Part shown: positions 17,679 through 25,341 of the stretch, one piece after another | Position numbering within the stretch: the stretch's first letter is position 1 | Layout: every line of letters starts with the position of its first letter | Notes under the pieces: model-generated | What the model saw: only the letters and a program-made list of their open reading frames with translations | The model's database searches: none | What the model was told of the DNA's origin: nothing | Translations under genes and position numbers: made by a program | Assembly (NCBI GenBank): GCA_963768415.1 | Contig: CAVYHX010000019.1 | Span: 1 to 64,000, forward strand | Length of the DNA stretch: 64,000 nucleotides | Reading direction: 5' to 3' | Source: CAVYHX01 sp963768415 | GTDB lineage: Bacteria; Pseudomonadota; Gammaproteobacteria; UBA9214

Positions 17679-17683
17679 AGCCA

Positions 17684-17758
17684 GCCTAACGTTTGAACTC
17701 TGCCGCTGCCGAAGGAGCGTCAGCGACGAAGGTAGTCGGCAGGAGTGACTTGTTATAT
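17684..17758 (-). repeat. attC site 12
   Basis: GCCTAAC and GTTATAT bound 75 bp with arms TTTGAACTCTGCCGCTGCCG and its near complement CGGCAGGAGTGACTT. This is a typical attC. Confidence 0.8.
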
Positions 17759-17764
17759 GCCGCT

Positions 17765-18097
17765 TTACTCATGTGTTGAGCGTTTGAGTATTTCGGATAC
17801 CCACTGATTGATACTTTTACCAGCAGCTGTTGCTCTCGCCGCAATTTCACTATGCAACCTGGGTGGAATCCTGAGATTAAACTTACCCGAATACTCTTTC
17901 GTTGGGGCAATCCCCTTCTCTTCGCAAACTTCCAGATACACCTTCAACGAGTTCTTAAACTCCTTTCGAAGGCTTGCAGGGCTTTTGCCATAAAAATCCG
18001 CGCTCCCATTCAACCCGAGAATCTCTCCTCGAAATTGATCAAGCTCAGGATCGTACTCAATCTTTGCCTTGTAACCATCAACTTCCATCATATTCAT
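17765..18097 (-). CDS. hicB: HicB-family antitoxin
   Basis: The 110-residue protein has the partial RNase H-like HicB domain (YKAKIEYDPELDQFRGEILGL, then YGKSPASLRKEFKNSL). A ribbon-helix-helix C-terminus follows (FNLRIPPRLHSEIAARA, then SINQWVSEIL). It neutralises HicA and should repress its own promoter. Its ATG overlaps the predicted stop of hicA once the hicA frameshift is corrected. Confidence 0.92.
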   Translation of the reverse strand: MNMMEVDGYKAKIEYDPELDQFRGEILGLNGSADFYGKSPASLRKEFKNSLKVYLEVCEEKGIAPTKEYSGKFNLRIPPRLHSEIAARATAAGKSINQWVSEILKRSTHE

Positions 18098-18347
18098 GGC
18101 TTCACCTCATATAACTCTAACCATTTGCGAATACTGGCGATCGCTCCTTTATCAGTATTCGGTGAGGGGTGTGGCCTGTGAAATACACGAACTTCGTAAA
18201 TAGCACTACTGCTACCCTGGATCCTGCTCTTTCTGACACATCCGCACCCAGCGCTTTGAACAGAGACTCAATATCCGTCCATGGGATATTGCCGCTAGTG
18301 GGTCGTTTGTAGATTTGTTCTAGCGTTTTCTGATGCTTGCGCTTCAT
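18094..18347 (-). CDS. hicA: HicA-family toxin, frameshifted in the 3' part
   Basis: The frame from 18347 starts MKRKHQKTLEQIYKRPTSG and runs through WTDIESLFKALGADV and GSRVAVVLF, typical of HicA mRNA interferases. After VYF the frame is lost. One missing base in a T run restores HRPHPSPNTDKGAIAS and IRKWLEL, the conserved HicA end with its histidines, and a TGA at 18094-18096 that overlaps the hicB ATG. As read, the product would end early and lack the HRPHP motif. An error in sequence is likely, but a truly inactivated toxin is possible. Confidence 0.85.
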
Positions 18348-18353
18348 ACGTGA

Positions 18354-18381
18354 ATGGTACCATATAGTGGTACCATGTCAA
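18354..18381 (-). promoter_or_regulatory. hicAB promoter with palindromic operator
   Basis: A perfect inverted repeat ATGGTACCA-TATAG-TGGTACCAT (18354-18376) lies just upstream of hicA. On the minus strand a consensus TTGACA (18376-18381), 16 bases and TACCAT (18354-18359) form a promoter, with the palindrome filling the spacer and -10. The -10 ends 6 bases before the ATG, as at higB. Confidence 0.75.
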
Positions 18382-18385
18382 GCCC

Positions 18386-18503
18386 AAGGCATATAACAAC
18401 TATTAAAAGGCCTAAATGTCAGTATTGTATTATGACTTTTAGGTCATGTTTATATACAGAACAGCCATTATTCAATGGCTTGAAATAATATTACATGACC
18501 TAA
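18386..18503. other. Structured AT-rich region, possible remains of attI or of attC sites
   Basis: GCATATAAC at the left resembles an attC left core and matches the core region of site 12. Two stem-loops follow: GGCCTAAATGTCA with TGACTTTTAGGTC, and an outer pair TAGGTCATGT / ACATGACCTA enclosing AGCCATT-attc-AATGGCT. CCTAAC occurs again at the right end. No gene is here. It is where the integron platform would have been if cassettes entered from this side. Confidence 0.45.
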
Positions 18504-18643
18504 CGGGTAGTACAAACCTGGCTATAGAAATACCTGGATGCCTGAAAAAGTCGATTGCAACCGGGCAGCCAATTCAGGCTGTCTGGTGCAATTGAAGCCA
18601 GTTTCCCGGGAATCCGGGAGCTGATTCAGGCTTGCGGCTTTCA

Positions 18644-19963
18644 TCACGGCGTTTTGAAACGGTACGATAAGTGCGAAGGCGCAGTCCAGCGCTCGCGCGC
18701 CATGAAGTGCGTTGATCCCCATTCGGTCACACGCTCGCGTCCATCAAGCTCGAATCGCGCTCGTACGGTCCAGAAGTAGCGCGTCGCAGGACTCAGGGAA
18801 GTTTCAATTGTATGCCATGTAGCCGGTAATCCTTCGCGCCGATAGACAATCCCGGCAGGTGCGAGGTTTTGCTCACGCGCGATTACCAGGTCATAGCGGA
18901 CGTTGGTTATGCGCCCCATTTCCTCCCGCGCCGCTTCGATATCAGTCGGCCGCGGGAAGCCTTGCCAGCGCAGCGTCGGTCGCAGCGTATCGACGCTGGT
19001 CCACTCGAAACGGTTTCCGATGAGCGGCTCACCCGTTAACTGGCCGCGCGTGGGAGGATAGACCGGCGCCAGTCCGAAAGCACTCGACAGGAAACCGCTC
19101 GCATGCGGCTGCCTGTCCGGAAACGGGTACAGCAGGAAAGTATTTTCGATTATGTGCGTCCCGAGTGTTTTATAACCCGTCTCCAGGCCAGCCAACAGGC
19201 GCGCTGCCCGGTTGGCCGACCACTCGGACGGCTTCAGCTTTTCACCCATATAGACATAGTCTGTGGAGAATATGACCGAGTTATCGCGTGTCCGGATAAC
19301 ACGGACATGTGCCTGCATGCGCAGGCCCGTGGGCTCGTTGATACCTGCACCTGTCATATCTGCCCCAGTCAGCGTGACTTCGAGCAAGGTGTTCACCTCG
19401 GCATCGGCAAGCGGGCGATAGTCACCGGGAATGCGCGTGCTTGCGGCTGGAAGTGGCACCAGGCTGACGCCACCGGCAAGCGCAGCAGCCTCGGTCAGGT
19501 TGCGTAAAGATGCCTGTATGGTACTGACATTCAGGGCAGTCGATAAAGTATGCCTGGAAGACTTGGCTGTATCGGTGCCTGGTGCCGCCACCGCCCCGGC
19601 AATACCACCCGCCGCGCCGGCAACACCGCATACCCCCAGCCAAAGGATGATGACGGGGCCACAAAGTTCGCCGCTGCATCCACCGGGACCAAACGCCCCC
19701 ACGCATGACAAAAAAGTACTCCCCGCTCCCCTGGCTGCCCCCTCGGTCTTGCCGCGGGTAATGACACTGAAATCGATCGCTGGTTCTGCCGGCGTGGTTA
19801 TCACAGCTACCCTGCCCACAGTGGCCTGATATTGGGTATTCGGGAGCGTGGGTACCGTGCCGCAGCCGGGCTGCAGCGCCAGGAGCATGGAGATCCATGC
19901 CACAGCCTCTCTATGGAATAGCCATCCGCATTCGGATGTGCGTCCGTCAGGCATGCGCGCCAT
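18644..19963 (-). CDS. Hypothetical lipoprotein
   Basis: The protein is about 415-439 residues, depending on the start. A hydrophobic stretch ending LLALQPGCGTV looks like a lipoprotein signal, suggesting a start at an internal Met a few residues earlier than LLAL. A glycine/cysteine-rich membrane-like stretch (about 80-130) follows. The C-terminal third contains FEWTSVDTLRPTLRWQGFP, VRYDLVIAREQN and SPATRYFWTVRARFELDG, which read like a fibronectin-type III-like domain. No catalytic motif is seen and I cannot name a family. GC content is like the chromosome, so it is outside the cassette array. Confidence 0.7.
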   Translation of the reverse strand: MARMPDGRTSECGWLFHREAVAWISMLLALQPGCGTVPTLPNTQYQATVGRVAVITTPAEPAIDFSVITRGKTEGAARGAGSTFLSCVGAFGPGGCSGELCGPVIILWLGVCGVAGAAGGIAGAVAAPGTDTAKSSRHTLSTALNVSTIQASLRNLTEAAALAGGVSLVPLPAASTRIPGDYRPLADAEVNTLLEVTLTGADMTGAGINEPTGLRMQAHVRVIRTRDNSVIFSTDYVYMGEKLKPSEWSANRAARLLAGLETGYKTLGTHIIENTFLLYPFPDRQPHASGFLSSAFGLAPVYPPTRGQLTGEPLIGNRFEWTSVDTLRPTLRWQGFPRPTDIEAAREEMGRITNVRYDLVIAREQNLAPAGIVYRREGLPATWHTIETSLSPATRYFWTVRARFELDGRERVTEWGSTHFMARERWTAPSHLSYRFKTP

Positions 19964-20313
19964 GTTCTGAGCCGGCCAGGTGATAGTTAGCCCTGGATGT
20001 TACCAGCGGCGGAAAAACCGGGAGATTGCTGATTTCCCCCCGTAACCCCAAACGGGGGATTAGCTGCCGGAAAAATGCAAAATGTCCCCATTTCCTCGCC
20101 CCGATTTTCACTGTATATATAAGTCACTGAATTTCATAGTTAAAATAAAATTTATATTGCTGGCTAAAGTGGCCTAATTACCCTACAGTGTGTGTAGCTA
20201 CAGATTTTGTCATTGATGGTTTTGGTTGTTCCCTTCGAGTTACCCCTGAATTCCTCGTTTCATTACCTGTATGCAACACCCGATTGTTTAAATTATTCAA
20301 GGTAAAAAGTGAT
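19964..20313 (+). other. Intergenic region and probable long cold-shock leader
   Basis: This 350-bp gap holds a small hairpin (CCCCCGT / ACGGGGG near 20037-20058), then an AT-rich stretch before the cold-shock gene. Cold-shock mRNAs often have a long structured leader, and a leader of 100-150 bases would fit here. I see no convincing promoter hexamers. AAGGT just before the gene is its ribosome-binding site. Confidence 0.4.
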
Positions 20314-20514
20314 ATGGCTACAGGTACAGTAAAATGGTTTAACGAAGCCAAAGGTTTTGGTTTTATTTCTCAGGATGACGGCGGCGATGATGTATTCGTA
20401 CATTTCAACGCAATCCAGGGCTCGGGCTTCAAAACCCTGAGTGAAGGTCAGCAGGTCACCTATGAAGTGGAAAAAGGCCCCAAGGGCCTCCAGGCGTCCA
20501 ACGTTACCGCCTAG
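20314..20514 (+). CDS. CspA-family cold-shock protein
   Basis: This 66-residue single cold-shock domain protein binds RNA and single-stranded DNA and acts as an RNA chaperone. RNP1 (KGFGFI) and RNP2 (VFVHF) motifs are present, with start MATGTVKWFNEAKGFG. The ATG at 20314 is chosen over an upstream in-frame one because of the family N-terminus and an AAGGT site. A strong terminator follows. Confidence 0.96.
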   Translation: MATGTVKWFNEAKGFGFISQDDGGDDVFVHFNAIQGSGFKTLSEGQQVTYEVEKGPKGLQASNVTA

Positions 20515-20545
20515 GCAAGACCGCAGCGGCTACACCGCTACAAGG

Positions 20546-20571
20546 AACCCCGCTTCGGCGGGGTTTTTTTT
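20546..20571 (+). terminator. Rho-independent terminator of the cold-shock gene
   Basis: AACCCCGC-TTCG-GCGGGG stem-loop followed by eight T. Confidence 0.95.
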
Positions 20572-20663
20572 GCAACGTGTTTTTTCACGGCAACAGCCCG
20601 GCAGTAGCGGTAGCAACTCCCTGTTTCAGCTAATATCAGAGGCATGCCGATACCTGACCACGC

Positions 20664-21629
20664 GTGCCCCGCCTCACATTACCATCCTGCCCACGCACCC
20701 GTGATGCCTGCACTCATCCCGGTGTGAATTCCGCGCGGCGCATACAGTTTTTCTCCATCCTCGCACGCTACCACGAAGCGGGCTTGCCGCTGGATGCGGC
20801 GCTGCAGGAAATTGCACAACACGATGCGTCTGTCAGGCAGGTCGCCCGGCGTACGGCAGCACTGGTACACAACGGGATGCCGCTGGACCGGGCCGGTTCA
20901 CAGACCGGCCTCCTGCAACCCTGGGAGGCGCGCCTGCTGGAACTCGGTGCACTGCATGGCCGGCTGGATCTCACCCTGACGGAAATCAGCGGTCACTACC
21001 AAAAGAGCGCTGCCTGGTGGCGCAAGCTGCGCTCGAGGTTGCTCTTGCCCGGTTTTGTCCTGCTGCTGGGCTGGCTGTTGCTGCCCCTGCCAAAGCTCAT
21101 CAGCGGTGACCTCGGCGTGTCACGCTATATCATGCAAAACGTCGGGGTGGCGCTATTGCTCTGGCTTGCCTGGCGCTGGCTGGGCCGCACGCAAAGCTAC
21201 CCGGCGCTGCTGGATTCACTCCATGACATCAAACCTGTCGGTAACCTGCTGCGGTCCTGGCATCGCAGCAATCTGCTCGGTGCAATTGCCCGCCTGACCG
21301 AGGCCGGCGTGCCCCTGCAGCAAGGCGTCGCGGCCGCTGTCGCGAGTTGCCGTTCCCCCCGGCTGCGGCGGCACTGGCAGGGTATCGTCGCCAGCCTCAG
21401 GCAAGGCGGTTCGGTGACAGCAAGCCTGCAACGCTATCAGGTACTCGATGCAACCGGGCAGGCGCTGGTCGACAGCGGCGAGGCCAGCGGCAAACTGGTC
21501 GAGATGCTGATCTATGAACGGGATCGTCTGGATAAACAGATTGATTTACAGCTGGGAATGCTTGCGGAGTGGCTGCCCCGGCTCATCTATCTTGCAGTAC
21601 TGCTGCTGCTGTTCAATTCGATTATCTAG
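20664..21629 (+). CDS. Type II secretion F-domain (GspF/PilC-like) membrane protein
   Basis: Members of this family are the inner-membrane platform proteins of type II secretion and type IV pilus systems. The protein is about 300 residues: a T2SF-like helical domain (ILARYHEAGLPLDAALQEIA, then WEARLLELGALHGRLD), membrane segments near 125-145 and 160-175, a second T2SF-like domain (IARLTEAGVPLQQGV, SGEASGKLVEML) and a C-terminal helix. GspF/PilC proteins are usually near 400 residues. No other secretion genes are adjacent. The start is unclear; a GTG at 20724 (VNSARRIQFF) may be the true one. Confidence 0.8.
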   Translation: MPRLTLPSCPRTRDACTHPGVNSARRIQFFSILARYHEAGLPLDAALQEIAQHDASVRQVARRTAALVHNGMPLDRAGSQTGLLQPWEARLLELGALHGRLDLTLTEISGHYQKSAAWWRKLRSRLLLPGFVLLLGWLLLPLPKLISGDLGVSRYIMQNVGVALLLWLAWRWLGRTQSYPALLDSLHDIKPVGNLLRSWHRSNLLGAIARLTEAGVPLQQGVAAAVASCRSPRLRRHWQGIVASLRQGGSVTASLQRYQVLDATGQALVDSGEASGKLVEMLIYERDRLDKQIDLQLGMLAEWLPRLIYLAVLLLLFNSII

Positions 21630-21647
21630 CCAAGCGAGAGGACACGC

Positions 21648-22526
21648 TCAAAACAGCAGCGGCAGGTAATGATCCACCAGCAGAATGGTGAAGATGGCCA
21701 TCAGGTACCAGATTGAATAGCCAAAGGTCCTGATGGCGACAGTTTCATCGGTGCCCTTCATGAGCTGTATGGCATAGTAGAGAAAACCGCCACCCAGCAA
21801 GAGTGCGCCAACCAGATAGAATAATCCGCTCATGCGGGCGGCATACGGCAACACGCTGACTGCTATGAGCATCAGCGTATAGAGCAGTATCTGCAACCGG
21901 GTAAACGGCACGCCGTGCGTGACCGGCAACATCGGTATATCCACCTTGGCGTACTCTTCGCGGCGATGGATCGCCAGCGCCCAGAAATGCGGCGGTGTCC
22001 AGATAAAGATAATCAGGAACAGCAACAGTGCATGTGGATCCAGCGTGTTCGTCAGCGCCGTCCAGCCCAGTATCGGGGGAGCGGCCCCGGCGGCACCTCC
22101 GATAACGATATTCTGCGGGGTCGCGCGTTTTAGATACATGGTGTACACAACGGCGTATCCCACCAGCGAAAAGAACGTCAACACGGCGGTAAGCGGATTG
22201 ATCAGCAGCGTCAGGATCACCATGGCCAGCGCCCCGAGCAGAACCGCAAACAGCAGCGCGTTGCGTCCGCTGAGCTCGCCTTGTGGCAAGGGACGCTTGC
22301 TGGTGCGGGCCATTTTTGCATCTTCGCGCGCATCCAGCACGTGGTTGATAGCTGCTGCCGCAGCGGCCGCCATGCCGATACCCAGATTACCGAAGAACAA
22401 TACATCCAGCGGCACCATGCCCGGGGGCGTTGTCGCCAGAAACATCCCCACCATGGCGGTGAATACGATCAGCGCAACAACCTTCAGCTTGCACAGGCCG
22501 AGATAACTTTTCACTAAACTGGTCAT
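21648..22526 (-). CDS. ctaB: Protoheme IX farnesyltransferase (heme O synthase)
   Basis: The enzyme attaches a farnesyl group to heme B to make heme O, the precursor of heme A for the oxidase. The 292-residue protein has about nine helices. The prenyl-diphosphate site NHVLDAREDAKMARTSKRPL (NxxxDxxxD) is near residue 62, and a second Asp/His-rich loop follows helix six. It is the last gene of the oxidase cluster. No heme A synthase (ctaA) gene is seen in the cluster. Confidence 0.95.
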   Translation of the reverse strand: MTSLVKSYLGLCKLKVVALIVFTAMVGMFLATTPPGMVPLDVLFFGNLGIGMAAAAAAAINHVLDAREDAKMARTSKRPLPQGELSGRNALLFAVLLGALAMVILTLLINPLTAVLTFFSLVGYAVVYTMYLKRATPQNIVIGGAAGAAPPILGWTALTNTLDPHALLLFLIIFIWTPPHFWALAIHRREEYAKVDIPMLPVTHGVPFTRLQILLYTLMLIAVSVLPYAARMSGLFYLVGALLLGGGFLYYAIQLMKGTDETVAIRTFGYSIWYLMAIFTILLVDHYLPLLF

Positions 22527-22536
22527 AAACCGGGCA

Positions 22537-23199
22537 TCATCCGATCTTGGAATATTTCAGCAGCTTTTTCAGATCCTTCAGCATACCGCCCGGTTCGGCC
22601 CCCGGCAGATAGTACATCATCAGATTTCCGAGTGGATCAATGATATAAACCCGTTCCGCGGCCTGCATGGGGACATCATCGACAAGAAAGTAGGGGGCAA
22701 GCTGTTCTGCCTGCTGCGCGGAGAGTGGCACGACGGCCATTTTGGGATGTTCCGCTTCCAGGAAACCTGTCAGCGCCGCAGGAATAGTGTCGGCCCGCAC
22801 GAGATACAGGCGCTGTACCCGGTTCATGTTTTCGTTCTGCGCCAGTCTTACCTGGCGCATCTTGTAGAGATTACTGCGGCAGGCATCAGCGCAATCGGCA
22901 GCACCGATATAGAGCAGTGTCCACTTGCCCTGCAGGAAACCGTTCAGCGATTCCGCTCCGTACATCATATTCGCGGGAAATGTCAGCGGTCTTGCCGGAT
23001 GCACCAGATTCCCTTGGTTGGTCGTCCCGCCGGGCCGCCAGCCCTCTTCGGTGCTGTAATGCATCACCAGGGCGACAAACGCCGGCGCCATAAACAGCAG
23101 CCCCAGCAGGACAAAGGCCTGCCGGGAACTCAAAAAACCCTTTTGCGTGCCGGCAGCAGACAGACTGCTGCGGATGGAATTGCGGCTACTCTTGTTCAT
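22537..23199 (-). CDS. SCO-like cytochrome oxidase assembly protein
   Basis: The 220-residue protein has one membrane anchor (about 27-45) and a thioredoxin-like domain with GKWTLLYIGAADCADACRSN. The CxxxC (CADAC) is the copper-binding pair of SCO proteins, and VYIIDPLGNLMMYY is the typical last strand. SCO-type proteins help insert copper into CoxB. The start overlaps the end of the SURF1 gene. Confidence 0.8.
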   Translation of the reverse strand: MNKSSRNSIRSSLSAAGTQKGFLSSRQAFVLLGLLFMAPAFVALVMHYSTEEGWRPGGTTNQGNLVHPARPLTFPANMMYGAESLNGFLQGKWTLLYIGAADCADACRSNLYKMRQVRLAQNENMNRVQRLYLVRADTIPAALTGFLEAEHPKMAVVPLSAQQAEQLAPYFLVDDVPMQAAERVYIIDPLGNLMMYYLPGAEPGGMLKDLKKLLKYSKIG

Positions 23200-23944
23200 C
23201 GTCTTCCCGTGATAAGTGACTCGTTATGCGTTTGCTGTTGACACCGATATAGATAACCAGCAACACCAGCGCAAGCGTAAACCATTGCATGGCATAGGCA
23301 CGGTGCTTGTCGGGCGGGACGTCATATACCGGCTGCCAGTCCCGGGTAAAGCCATGCGCAGCGGCACTGTCCAGCAGTAGCGTGGCCGGGATCAGCTTGT
23401 AACCCAGGCGTTGTTCGAGCTGTGCGATCTCCACATGCTGCACCACCTGTGGCCAGCCCGTGTGCACCTCCTCCACCGCATCCAGCCGAAAGATTCGTTC
23501 CGGCGGCAGCTTGATGATTGCCGTCACCAGCACTTCGCCGTCAGGCCCGGGCAGGGCCGGCAACACGGCCCGGTCCGGGCCCAGCGGGACCCAGCCGCGA
23601 TTGACCAGCACGGCTTCATCGCGGTCTGTCAGCAGCAACGGCGTGAGTACGTGATAGCCGGGGCGCTGTTGATAGATCCGGTTGTCCAGCAGCAACTGGT
23701 GTTCCAGATCGTACCGGCCACGCGCGCTGACCGGGCGGTATTGCTGCATATAGGCATCATCCGGCAAGGCATTGACAGGCATCTGTGCCTGCTGGATACG
23801 GGCTGCATGTTCATCGACCAGCCCCTGTTTCCAGGCTGCCCGCTCCAGCTGCCAGATTCCCAGCGCGATCATGCCAGGCAGCAGCACCAGGGTGGCGATA
23901 CTCGGCCATAGCCCCGGCTTGAACTCATATGCACCAACCCTCAT
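23186..23944 (-). CDS. SURF1-family cytochrome oxidase assembly protein
   Basis: The start at 23944 (MRVGAYEFKPGLWP) is preferred because it precedes the first membrane helix directly. Two membrane segments flank a periplasmic domain, with typical LGIWQLERAAWK, LLDNRIYQQRPGYHVLTPL and VLVNRGWVPLG, and C-terminal KHRAYAMQWF. SURF1 aids insertion of heme A into subunit I. Confidence 0.93.
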   Translation of the reverse strand: MRVGAYEFKPGLWPSIATLVLLPGMIALGIWQLERAAWKQGLVDEHAARIQQAQMPVNALPDDAYMQQYRPVSARGRYDLEHQLLLDNRIYQQRPGYHVLTPLLLTDRDEAVLVNRGWVPLGPDRAVLPALPGPDGEVLVTAIIKLPPERIFRLDAVEEVHTGWPQVVQHVEIAQLEQRLGYKLIPATLLLDSAAAHGFTRDWQPVYDVPPDKHRAYAMQWFTLALVLLVIYIGVNSKRITSHLSREDDEQE

Positions 23945-24000
23945 CAAATCACCCGATTTGGTATACTGCTGCGCACGCTCCAACGAAACGGCCGCACGTC

Positions 24001-24213
24001 ATGTTAACCAAAATCATTATCGTCCTGTTCCTGCTCATCATCGTCGGCAGTCTCTTCAGTGGCCTTTTTTACCTGATCAAGGACAAGGGCGCCTCGGAAC
24101 GAACAGTCCGGGCCCTCACTGTCCGCATCAGCCTGTCAGTCCTGCTGTTCATACTGCTGATGATTGGCTATGCCACCGGCGTACTGCAACCGCACGGCGT
24201 CTATCCCGGTTAA
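24001..24213 (+). CDS. DUF2909-type twin-transmembrane protein
   Basis: The 70-residue protein has two membrane helices (MLTKIIIVLFLLIIVGSLF and SLSVLLFILLMIGYATG) joined by a loop with DKG and RTVRALTVRIS. Such small twin-helix proteins are encoded between coxC and surf1 in many proteobacteria. The gene here is on the opposite strand to its neighbours. The true start is taken at 24001. Confidence 0.85.
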   Translation: MLTKIIIVLFLLIIVGSLFSGLFYLIKDKGASERTVRALTVRISLSVLLFILLMIGYATGVLQPHGVYPG

Positions 24214-24351
24214 TCTGTCCACTGCATAGGTGCGCACCCGCAGGATGGGCAAAGCGCAGCGTACCCGTCAATTGGCGATGCAAACCTTTACATCTCATCG
24301 CGCGCTCCATGTCGGGCACGGCCGCTCGCGGTTAAAATACATTTTGGTGCA

Positions 24352-24386
24352 AAAAAAGGGCGCTGCATGCAGCGCCCTTGTTAGTT
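24352..24386. terminator. Bidirectional terminator
   Basis: GGGCGCTGCATGCAGCGCCC (24358-24377) is a perfect palindrome with an A run on the left and a T-rich stretch on the right. It can serve the plus-strand small gene and the minus-strand coxC message. Confidence 0.8.
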
Positions 24387-24402
24387 TTTATGCAGCCGCT
24401 GT

Positions 24403-25266
24403 CTACACAAGCCAGTAGACGAACACAAACAGGATCAGCCAGACCACGTCCACGAAATGCCAGTACCAGGCCACGGCCTCAAAGGCAAAATGGTGTTCCG
24501 CGGTAAAATGGCCTTTCATGCTGCGAATCAGGATAACCAGCAGCATGGTCGCGCCCAGCGTCACATGCAGGCCATGAAACCCGGTCAGCATATAGAAGGT
24601 CGTACCATAGATGCCGGTGTTCAGCTTCAGATTGAGCTCGTGATAGGCATGAATATATTCGTAGGCCTGCAGTCCCAGAAACAGGAAGCCCAGCACAACA
24701 GTCGCCATCAGGCCCATAATCAGCTGGGTACGATCGCCTTTTTTCAGCGCCCAGTGCGCCCAGGTGACGGTCACGCCACTGGTCAGCAGAATAAGCGTAT
24801 TAATGGCGGGTATGCCCCAGGCACCCATGTAAGTGTAGTCGCCACCCATGCCGGCAGGACCATTCGTCGGCCACATGGCATCGAATGCCGGCCACAGCAA
24901 CTCGTTCGTCATTACATTGTTCGAGCTGCCACCCAGCCAGGGAACGGAATACACGCGCGCATAAAACAGGGCGCCGAAAAAGGCCGCGAAAAACATTACC
25001 TCGGAGAAAATAAACCAGCCCATACCCATGCGGAATGACATGTCCACCTGGTCATTGTATTTACCGGCCTGGCTTTCCCGAATCACGGTACCGAACCAGC
25101 CAAACAGCATGATCAGTACGACAACCGCGCCCGCCATCATGATCAGGCTGGTCCCGCCATGCAGAAAACTGGCAAACCCGAACAGCAGCAGAAACATGCC
25201 GACAGAGCCTACGATCGGCCAGTAACTGGGTTCCGGCAGGTAGTAACCCCCATTAGATGCTGACAT
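24403..25266 (-). CDS. coxC: Cytochrome c oxidase subunit III
   Basis: The 287-residue protein has seven predicted helices, with typical GFHGLHVTLGATMLL, AVAWYWHFVDVVWLILF, EVMFFAAFFGALFYAR and WGIPAINTLILLTSG segments. Subunit III stabilises the catalytic core. It is part of the coxB-coxA-ctaG-coxC cluster and is intact. Confidence 0.96.
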   Translation of the reverse strand: MSASNGGYYLPEPSYWPIVGSVGMFLLLFGFASFLHGGTSLIMMAGAVVVLIMLFGWFGTVIRESQAGKYNDQVDMSFRMGMGWFIFSEVMFFAAFFGALFYARVYSVPWLGGSSNNVMTNELLWPAFDAMWPTNGPAGMGGDYTYMGAWGIPAINTLILLTSGVTVTWAHWALKKGDRTQLIMGLMATVVLGFLFLGLQAYEYIHAYHELNLKLNTGIYGTTFYMLTGFHGLHVTLGATMLLVILIRSMKGHFTAEHHFAFEAVAWYWHFVDVVWLILFVFVYWLV

Positions 25267-25341
25267 TGGTAACTCCCTCTCTGTAAATGATATGCAGTAA
25301 AAACTGTTGTTTTGCGGCCGGCGCCTGCACCGGGCTGCGTG

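Larger units (their letters stand above)
10013..18503 (-). mobile_element. Integron cassette array lacking an integrase (CALIN)
   Basis: Small genes, nearly all on the minus strand, alternate with imperfect palindromes of 57-108 bp that start with RYYYAAC-like and end with GTTRRRY-like core sites. I count about twelve such attC sites. In several cassettes the stop codon is made by the attC core itself (10064, 13693, 14531, 15981, 16613). Base composition is visibly more AT-rich than the flanking housekeeping DNA. No tyrosine recombinase is encoded within 10 kb on either side. Cassettes read toward lower coordinates, so a lost intI/attI platform would have been near 18.4-18.6 kb. Separate entries give each site and gene. 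Confidence 0.85.
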
